Below, piece after piece: positions 48,469 through 56,380 of a stretch of DNA of 56,380 bases (position 1 is the first letter of the stretch; every line of letters starts with the position of its first letter). Made by a program: the position numbers and the translations under genes. The notes below the pieces were generated by a model that had not been told where the DNA came from, searched no databases, and saw nothing but the letters and a program-made list of their open reading frames with translations. The stretch is from Betaproteobacteria bacterium. GTDB lineage: Bacteria; Pseudomonadota; Gammaproteobacteria; Burkholderiales; JAEUOS01. Where the stretch lies: assembly GCA_028292405.1 (NCBI GenBank), contig JAQGMJ010000057.1, positions 1 to 56,380 of the forward strand, written 5' to 3'.

Positions 48469-48569
48469 CGGGATAGTCGTTGCCTCGAAGCCGGAAGCAG
48501 GCGCTGGTTGCGCGAGGATGTCGAAGCCCGGCGGCCGCGCTCGGGTGATGAAGGCATTTACTTTTTCGC

Positions 48570-48589
48570 TATGTGTGGCAGCGCACAGA
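48570..48589. promoter_or_regulatory. 20-bp palindromic operator, site 1
   Basis: TATGTGTGGCAGCGCACAGA lies 120 bp before the autotransporter start. It aligns with the sites at 50905, 53320 and 53391. Confidence 0.65.
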
Positions 48590-48709
48590 CCCGGCCCGCC
48601 GACAACGCGGAGTATGGGGAACGGTTGGATGCGTCGATTTCATGAGCAGCCTCCAACGGTCGAGGCCGGCCTGAAGCGTACCGATACAAAACGATATCAA
48701 GGGGAACGC

Positions 48710-51665
<2,956 letters not shown>

Positions 51666-51768
51666 AGCGCGGCACGCCCGCGCTTGTTGCAACCGGAATG
51701 TCTTTTGGCGACTCCGTGTGAGGCCTTGCTGTTTTCGCGGCAAGGCGACCACCATGGAGGTCCGCCCG

Positions 51769-52476
51769 ATGTCCGCCACGCGCGTCCCCGTTCTATCCAA
51801 CAATGTGCTGGCCGCCATGCCGAAGGCGGCCCTCAAGCTGATGCGTGCGCAACTGGAGCCGGTCGACCTGGTCTACGGCCAGATATTGTACGAGCCGGCG
51901 CAGCGCATCGCCTACGTCTACTTCCCGCTCGATTGCCTGGTCTCGCTGCTAACCGTGGTGGACGAGCATCAGGCGCTGGAAGTGGGTATGGTGGGCAACG
52001 AGGGCATGGTCGGCATGCCGATGGTGCTGGGCATCGGCGTTTCGGCGGTGCGCGCGCTGGTGCAGGGCAGCGGCACCGCGCTGCGCATGGGCGCGGCGCG
52101 CTTTCACGCCGAATTCAAGGCCAACCCGGCGCTGCAGCGCGCGCTGTTCCGCTACACCCACCTGCTGATGGCGCAGGTCTCGCAGACCGCCGCCTGCAAC
52201 CGCTTTCACTTAAGCGAAGAGCGCCTGGCGCGCTGGCTGCTGATGACGGCCGACCGGGTGCACACCGAGGAGTTTTTGCTGACCCAGGACTTCCTGGCCA
52301 ACATGCTGGGCCTGCGCCGCGTCGGCGTGACGCGGGCCGCCGGCGACCTGGCGCGCAAGAAGCTGATCCGCTACAGCCGCGGCCACATGTACATTCTCGA
52401 CCGGCCGGGTCTGGAAGCCTCGGCCTGCAGCTGCTACCGCATCGTGCGCGATTTGCAGGACGCAGCACAGATTTGA
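51769..52476 (+). CDS. Crp/Fnr-family regulator A
   Basis: 235 aa from ATG 51769, which has a perfect GGAGG 8 bases upstream. The cNMP-binding-like barrel covers residues 10-125 but lacks the cAMP-binding RxS phosphate cassette. No Fnr-type Cys cluster is visible either. The winged helix (LTQDFLANMLGLRRVGVTRA) is at about 170-190, and a C-terminal CSCY motif is present. It is convergent with a close paralogue at 52519-53256 with almost the same recognition helix. It may bind the TATGTG palindromes nearby. Confidence 0.85.
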   Translation: MSATRVPVLSNNVLAAMPKAALKLMRAQLEPVDLVYGQILYEPAQRIAYVYFPLDCLVSLLTVVDEHQALEVGMVGNEGMVGMPMVLGIGVSAVRALVQGSGTALRMGAARFHAEFKANPALQRALFRYTHLLMAQVSQTAACNRFHLSEERLARWLLMTADRVHTEEFLLTQDFLANMLGLRRVGVTRAAGDLARKKLIRYSRGHMYILDRPGLEASACSCYRIVRDLQDAAQI

Positions 52477-52518
52477 CCCGCAGGCCCAAGACCCGCGGCC
52501 GGCGCGGGGCCGGACCGG

Positions 52519-53256
52519 CTAGGGCTGCTTGCCCGCCGCGAGCGGATCGACATCGGGCAGCAGGCGCTCGTATTCCTTTTTCACCCCCGCATAGCATTCG
52601 CACACCTGCTCTTCCAGCCTGGCGCGGTCCAGCACCCGGATGCGGCCGCGGCTGTACTCGATCAGCCCTTTGGCCTGCAGCTTGCCGGCGGCGTGGGTCA
52701 CGCCTTCGCGGCGCACGCCGAGCATGTTGGCGATCAGCTCCTGGGTCATCGAGAGCGTATCGCCGGGCAGGCGGTCCAGGCTGAGCAGCAGCCAGCGGCA
52801 CAACTGCTGCTCCAGCGAATGGTGGCGGTTGCACACCGCCGTCTGCGCCATTTGCGTGATCAGTGCCTGGGTGAAGCGCAGCGCCAGGTGCTGCAAATTG
52901 CCGCCCAGGGCGAATTCACGTTTCAGCACGCTGGCGCGCAGGCGGTAGCCCTCGCCCGCGCTTTGCACCACGGCGCGGCTGGTGGTGCTCTCCCCGCCCA
53001 TGAAGAGAGAGATGCCGACCAAGCCCTCGTTGCCGGTGATGGCGATCTCCGCCGAGGCGCCGCTTTCCATCACGTAGAGCAGCGAGACGATGCTGGTGGT
53101 GGGAAAGTACACAAAGCCCTGGCGGCCGCCGGCTTCGTACACCGGCCAGCCCAGCGGCATCTCGATGGCCTCCAGGTCCGGCAGCAGGCGCGCGTAATCC
53201 GTCGCCGGCAGGCGGGCGATGATCCGGTTGTTCTGGGGCAGGCGGCGGGAAGGCAT
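52519..53256 (-). CDS. Crp/Fnr-family regulator B
   Basis: 245 aa. Same architecture as the paralogue at 51769: beta barrel with FVYFPTTSIVSLLYVMESGA and GNEGLVGISLF, then winged helix MTQELIANMLGVRREGVTHA and a C-terminal CECY motif. The cAMP cassette is absent, so the signal is unknown. Site 3 (53320-53339) lies 64 bp upstream and site 4 further out, shared with the divergent receiver gene. This arrangement suggests autoregulation and control of that gene. Confidence 0.86.
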   Translation of the reverse strand: MPSRRLPQNNRIIARLPATDYARLLPDLEAIEMPLGWPVYEAGGRQGFVYFPTTSIVSLLYVMESGASAEIAITGNEGLVGISLFMGGESTTSRAVVQSAGEGYRLRASVLKREFALGGNLQHLALRFTQALITQMAQTAVCNRHHSLEQQLCRWLLLSLDRLPGDTLSMTQELIANMLGVRREGVTHAAGKLQAKGLIEYSRGRIRVLDRARLEEQVCECYAGVKKEYERLLPDVDPLAAGKQP

Positions 53257-53319
53257 GGCAGCCGATCTTGATGGGGTGTTGCCGGGAATGCACGGCGGCG
53301 CGAATCGAGTCTACTCGCT

Positions 53320-53339
53320 TATGTGCGCTAGCGAACATA
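53320..53339. promoter_or_regulatory. 20-bp palindromic operator, site 3
   Basis: TATGTGCGCTAGCGAACATA is a near-perfect palindrome centred on TA (one mismatch pair). It lies upstream of regulator B and downstream of nothing else. Confidence 0.7.
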
Positions 53340-53390
53340 GATTCGAAGCGACTGACGCGCACATCCCACAGGCGGCCGGTTTCGGCGCCC

Positions 53391-53410
53391 TATGTGCGCA
53401 ATCGCACAGT
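53391..53410. promoter_or_regulatory. 20-bp palindromic operator, site 4
   Basis: TATGTGCGCAATCGCACAGT contains the perfect inverted pair TGTGCG / CGCACA with a CAAT centre. It lies 82 bp upstream of the receiver gene at 53492. Confidence 0.7.
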
Positions 53411-53491
53411 GCGCGGCTTGGCGATGCGGTATCTTCAAAGATCCTGCGCCTGTGGGCCGCACGGCGGCCGCCGCTGCAACGAGGAAGGATC

Positions 53492-53947
53492 ATGAGCCTG
53501 GCGCAAACGACAAACATATGGCCGCCGGTGGGCGACAAAATGGCCCGGCCCTTGCGCATCATGGTGGTCGACGACAACGTCGACTCCGCCGCCACCGTCG
53601 GCATCCTGCTCGAAATGGAAGGCCACGCGGTGGTGATCGAGCACACCGGCGAAGGCGCGATGCACCGCGCGCAGGCCTTCGCCCCCGAAGTCTGCCTGCT
53701 CGACATCGGCCTGCCCGACCTCGATGGCTACCAGCTCGCCGTGCGCCTGCGCGTGCTGGGCGAAACCGCCGGCGCCCTGATGATCGCCATGACCGGCTAC
53801 GACCAGCCCCAGGACCGCGAGCTGTCCAGGCAGGCCGGCATCGACCACCACATGATCAAGCCGATCGACCTTGCGGCACTGGAAGATTTGCTCAAGGCCT
53901 ACGCCGCCGAACCCGGCACCGCGCGGGTGGTGCCACTGCGCGCGTAA
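53492..53947 (+). CDS. Stand-alone receiver (CheY-like response regulator)
   Basis: 151 aa from ATG 53492 with GAGGAAGG upstream. A single receiver domain has the acidic pair D27/D28, phospho-acceptor Asp71 (LLDIGLPDLDGY), Thr101 (AMTGYD) and Lys123 (MIKPID). There is no output domain. Its sequence is close to the receiver at the end of the hybrid kinase (30865-33666), with matching LLEMEGH and GLP-x-DGYQ segments, so it may share a phosphorelay. It diverges from regulator B across sites 3 and 4. Confidence 0.87.
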   Translation: MSLAQTTNIWPPVGDKMARPLRIMVVDDNVDSAATVGILLEMEGHAVVIEHTGEGAMHRAQAFAPEVCLLDIGLPDLDGYQLAVRLRVLGETAGALMIAMTGYDQPQDRELSRQAGIDHHMIKPIDLAALEDLLKAYAAEPGTARVVPLRA

Positions 53948-54001
53948 AGAGAGGCGGGCCGCGACTTCCTCTGCAGAGCGGTGGCCTGTCCCGGCACGAA
54001 G

Positions 54002-54424
54002 CTAGAAGCACCCTTCAAGAAAATCTGCTGCCTCCTCCGAGAGGCCGGCAATCTTGTTCGTCGCCTGCCGATAGAACTTGAAGTTGAGCTCGGTTTCCGG
54101 GCGGCCGTCGTTCCAGTCCGAAAACGGCTTGAGCTCCGCGCGTCCCAGGCGGCGCTTCGCGTGTGCCGTGCGCTTGACGGCAATACTCACCAGCGGCGTT
54201 TGCCGCTCGACGCCGGGCTTGCGCGGGATCGCTTTCGCCGCAGTCACGACGCCGCGCACGATCAATCCGGCCCCGCCTTCGATCTCGCTGGCGAAAATGA
54301 AAATGGCGTCGCCCGCCGCGATGCCCTTGCCGCCGTACGTTTTCTGCGGGTCGAATACGAAGCGCGCCGCGTCCGCGCCGGGCACCTCGGTCTTGATGGC
54401 GTACAACATGGCCGCCTTCTTCAA
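54002..54424 (-). CDS. Hypothetical protein
   Basis: 140 aa; a second start at 54409 is possible. LYAIKTEVPGADAARFVFDP, then AAGDAIFIFASEIEGGAGLI and VRGVVTAA give a beta-rich order similar to EVE/PUA-like modules, but the match is not firm. The tail is helical (KFYRQATNKIAGLSEEAADF). No signal peptide. Function unknown. Confidence 0.6.
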   Translation of the reverse strand: MKKAAMLYAIKTEVPGADAARFVFDPQKTYGGKGIAAGDAIFIFASEIEGGAGLIVRGVVTAAKAIPRKPGVERQTPLVSIAVKRTAHAKRRLGRAELKPFSDWNDGRPETELNFKFYRQATNKIAGLSEEAADFLEGCF

Positions 54425-54448
54425 AGCACCGCCTGGTAGCCTGGCGCC

Positions 54449-54631
54449 TTATTTTGCCTTGGCGCTAGTGCGCCCGGTCGGCAGCACCAAGCCGAGCCGT
54501 TTCAAGCGCAGGGCGCCTTCGCGCACCGCCTCGCGCAGTTCGGCTTCGACGCGTTCATCAAGACTCATGCGCCGGACGGACTTTTTCGGGCGCGGCTTGC
54601 TTGCCTTTGCCACCACTCTTGGCTTTGCCAT
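54449..54631 (-). CDS. Small basic protein
   Basis: 60 aa. The first 20 residues are Lys/Arg/Pro-rich (AKPRVVAKASKPRPKKSVRR) and are followed by a helix (SLDERVEAELREAVREGALR) and a short basic tail. It resembles small antitoxins or nucleic-acid-binding proteins, without a firm family. It lies 24 bp upstream of the hypothetical gene at 54002-54424. Confidence 0.5.
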   Translation of the reverse strand: MAKPRVVAKASKPRPKKSVRRMSLDERVEAELREAVREGALRLKRLGLVLPTGRTSAKAK

Positions 54632-54696
54632 GCTTGCATCTTATCAAGCGAGCGCCAGAAATCACCTGCGGCCATTGCTGGCGGCAATTGTGGTGC

Positions 54697-55254
54697 CTAC
54701 TGTCCAACCCCCGTCATCCCCAGAAACGCGCCGATCACCATTACCCACAACGGATGCAGGCGCGTCCTCGTCGCCACCACGATGGCGAGCAGCACGATCA
54801 GCGCCAGCCCCCATTGCAAATGGAAGTCGCCGCCGAAGTCGCCGGTGGAGACTGACGAGCGCGCGAGCAGCGCGCCGCTGGCCGCGATCAGGCCGACGGT
54901 GGTGGGCAACAGGCCCGCCTGCACCGCGCCGCGCCAGGGGTGGTCCTTGTAGCGCTCCCAGGCGCGCACCGCCAACACGCTGACAATCGATGAGGGCAGG
55001 AAGCTCGACACCGAACTCACCAGCAGGCCGGCGAAGCCGGCGACGCGCCAGCCGATCATCGGCACGATCATCAGGTTCGGCCCCGGCGCGGCCTGCGCCA
55101 GGGCGAAGAGGGCGGTGAACTCCTGCGCGCTCATCCAGCGCTCGACTTCGACCACCTGGCGCTGCATCTCCGGCACGATGGTGTTGCCGCCGCCGAAGGC
55201 CAGCAGCGAGAGCTGCGAGAAAATCAGGAACAGGGCGACCAGCACTTGCGTCAT
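54697..55254 (-). CDS. chrA: Chromate transporter, second half-protein
   Basis: 185 aa. One CHR domain: LLAFGGGNTIVPEMQRQVVE, then ALAQAAPGPNLMIVPMIGWR, plus several membrane segments. Short-chain ChrA proteins carry one CHR domain each and work as pairs. The upstream partner overlaps it by four bases (ATGA), so the two are made together. The pair would export chromate; other anions are possible. Confidence 0.86.
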   Translation of the reverse strand: MTQVLVALFLIFSQLSLLAFGGGNTIVPEMQRQVVEVERWMSAQEFTALFALAQAAPGPNLMIVPMIGWRVAGFAGLLVSSVSSFLPSSIVSVLAVRAWERYKDHPWRGAVQAGLLPTTVGLIAASGALLARSSVSTGDFGGDFHLQWGLALIVLLAIVVATRTRLHPLWVMVIGAFLGMTGVGQ

Positions 55255-55838
55255 GGCCCCACCTTGCGCACGATGAAAACGGAGACCGGCACCAGCACCA
55301 GCATGGTCGGCAACAGCGGCAGGCGCAGCACCGCGATGGCGGCGAAGAACAAGGCCGCCACGATTATCGACACCGGCCGCCCGCGCATCGGCCCGGCGAT
55401 GCGCAGCGCCACCGAAATCATCAGCCCGGCCGCCGCCGCCGCGAGGCCGGCGAAAAAGTGCGCCACCTGCGCGTTGTCGCGAAAGTGGTCGTAGATGCCG
55501 CCCAGCGCGATCACCACCATCGTCGGCGCGGCGACGAAACCCAGCAGCGCCGCCACCGCCCCGCGCACGCCCTGGAAGCGCATCCCCAGCACCACCGAGA
55601 GGTTGATCACGTTGCCGCCGGGCAGCACCTGGCATAAGCCCAGCAGGTCGGTGAACTCCTCGCCATCGACCCAGCGCTGCTCCTCCACCGCCATGCGCCG
55701 CACCAGCGGCAGCGCGCCGCCGAAGGCCACCAGGCCCAGCTTGAGGAAACCGAGAAACAATTCGCGCACAGTGGGCCTGTGAAGCGGCGTGTGCAGGGGG
55801 GCGACGGGCGCGGCGCCATCGTCCATGACAATACTCAT
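55251..55838 (-). CDS. chrA: Chromate transporter, first half-protein
   Basis: 195 aa from ATG 55838. One CHR domain: FLKLGLVAFGGALPLVRRMA, then DLLGLCQVLPGGNVINLSVV, with about five membrane segments. It is the first gene of the split chromate transporter pair. The frame continues upstream through a 12-bp repeat (coding SQPGSQPD), but the Met at 55838 gives the normal family start. Confidence 0.86.
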   Translation of the reverse strand: MSIVMDDGAAPVAPLHTPLHRPTVRELFLGFLKLGLVAFGGALPLVRRMAVEEQRWVDGEEFTDLLGLCQVLPGGNVINLSVVLGMRFQGVRGAVAALLGFVAAPTMVVIALGGIYDHFRDNAQVAHFFAGLAAAAAGLMISVALRIAGPMRGRPVSIIVAALFFAAIAVLRLPLLPTMLVLVPVSVFIVRKVGP

Positions 55839-55859
55839 ATCGGGCTTTCCGGCTTGTTG

Positions 55860-55912
55860 CGAATCTGGTTGCGAATCTGGTTGCGAGCCTGGTTGCGAGC
55901 CTGGTTGCGAAG
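55860..55912. repeat. 12-bp tandem repeat upstream of the chromate transporter
   Basis: Units of the type GAATCTGGTTGC and GAGCCTGGTTGC occur four times in a row. If the transporter started further upstream they would code for Ser-Gln-Pro-Gly/Asp. Confidence 0.8.
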
Positions 55913-56104
55913 CGGGGTGGCGGACCGCCGGTTGACCGCGCATCAACGCCGCCATTTTAAAGCCCGCCGTGCCCGGCCGCGCCGGTCCGGCGCTTCATGG
56001 GTGGAAATTAATCCGGCGGGGAGAGAGCCCCGTTGCGCCGGCCTGACGTTCGCCGCCGCATTGCCGCACGCCACCCGCGCGGTAACACGAGCAACATCAT
56101 TTTG

Positions 56105-56121
56105 AGGGAGAATATCCCTCT
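56105..56121. promoter_or_regulatory. Small palindrome before the DUF4124 gene
   Basis: GAGGGA and TCCCTC flank GAATA, 23 bp upstream of the start codon. It is a possible operator. Confidence 0.35.
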
Positions 56122-56143
56122 TGACCGGAGGATTACAACAAAA

Positions 56144-56380
56144 TGAGAATCCCGCTCCTGCTATTGCTGGGCAGTGCTGTCCTGACCCTGACGCCCGCGC
56201 ATGCCGGCGAAGTCTACAAGTGGACCGACAGCGAGGGCCACGTGCATTTCGGCGACGCCGTCCCGCGTGAGGCGGAAAAGCGCGCCAAGCCCTTTGTCGT
56301 GCGCGACCCCACCGCCGCTTCCGCCCCGCGCAATGCGCCGCCGCCGGCCGCCTCGGCGGCCCGCCACGCCTCGGCCGCCA
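56144..56380 (+). CDS. DUF4124 exported protein (3' end outside window)
   Basis: At least 79 codons from ATG 56144, with GGAGG upstream. The signal peptide MRIPLLLLLGSAVLTLTPA ends at AHA. The mature start GEVYKWTDSEGHVHFGDAVP is the DUF4124 motif. An Ala/Pro-rich region follows to the window edge. DUF4124 proteins are small periplasmic proteins of unknown role. Confidence 0.8.

Overview
The window is high-GC bacterial DNA. Its gene families suggest a betaproteobacterium, probably Burkholderiales and possibly Oxalobacteraceae. The pointers are paired short chromate transporters, a DUF2325 protein, a short TrmO, DUF4124, a RES-Xre module, Tat- and Sec-exported binding proteins and dispersed GGGGTC-ended hairpins. 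The genus cannot be fixed by reading alone. No rRNA, tRNA or CRISPR array was recognised.

Layout. 1-3.9 kb: a DUF2325 protein and an exported molybdopterin-fold protein behind three GATATATC palindromes, then a secreted glycine-rich protein with a good terminator. 3.9-6.5 kb: a small island with a GSU2403-type nucleotidyltransferase-fold gene behind three perfect inverted repeats, a RES-Xre toxin-antitoxin pair and a remnant of a CDI-type immunity gene. 6.7-18.5 kb: exported and metabolic genes. These are a duplicated-domain secreted protein, an HSL-type esterase, a dihaem cytochrome c, a PQQ alcohol dehydrogenase with the Asp-x-Asp lanthanide signature, a broken aldehyde dehydrogenase start, TrmO, a LysR regulator and two intact aldehyde dehydrogenases. 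The alcohol dehydrogenase, cytochrome and aldehyde dehydrogenases would together take alcohols to acids.

18.7-30.2 kb: an accessory region. It holds a frameshifted YidD-like gene, a YlcI/YnfO-ParE pair, BrnTA with a perfect operator palindrome, an MFS permease, an ORF6N / ribbon-helix-helix / Imm32-like gene string, and a phage-type control and replication cassette (CI-like, Cro/YdaS-like, DUF1376, DnaC-like ATPase, HTH protein). Three of the cassette proteins carry unusual tandem-repeat segments, and two further non-coding minisatellites follow around a Ser-rich lipoprotein. No integrase or structural phage gene is present.

30.9-46.6 kb: a hybrid histidine kinase with a repeat-filled insert inside its dimerisation hairpin, two solute-binding proteins, a TonB-C protein, many small membrane proteins, a VOC/ABM/GST cluster, and a class A beta-lactamase directly downstream of a truncated class C gene. 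46.9-56.4 kb: a third binding protein, then a set of surface and signalling genes: an autotransporter, a collagen-like lipoprotein, two convergent Crp/Fnr paralogues and a stand-alone receiver. Four near-identical 20-bp palindromes lie upstream of members of this set, suggesting one regulon. The window ends with a split chromate transporter and the start of a DUF4124 gene.
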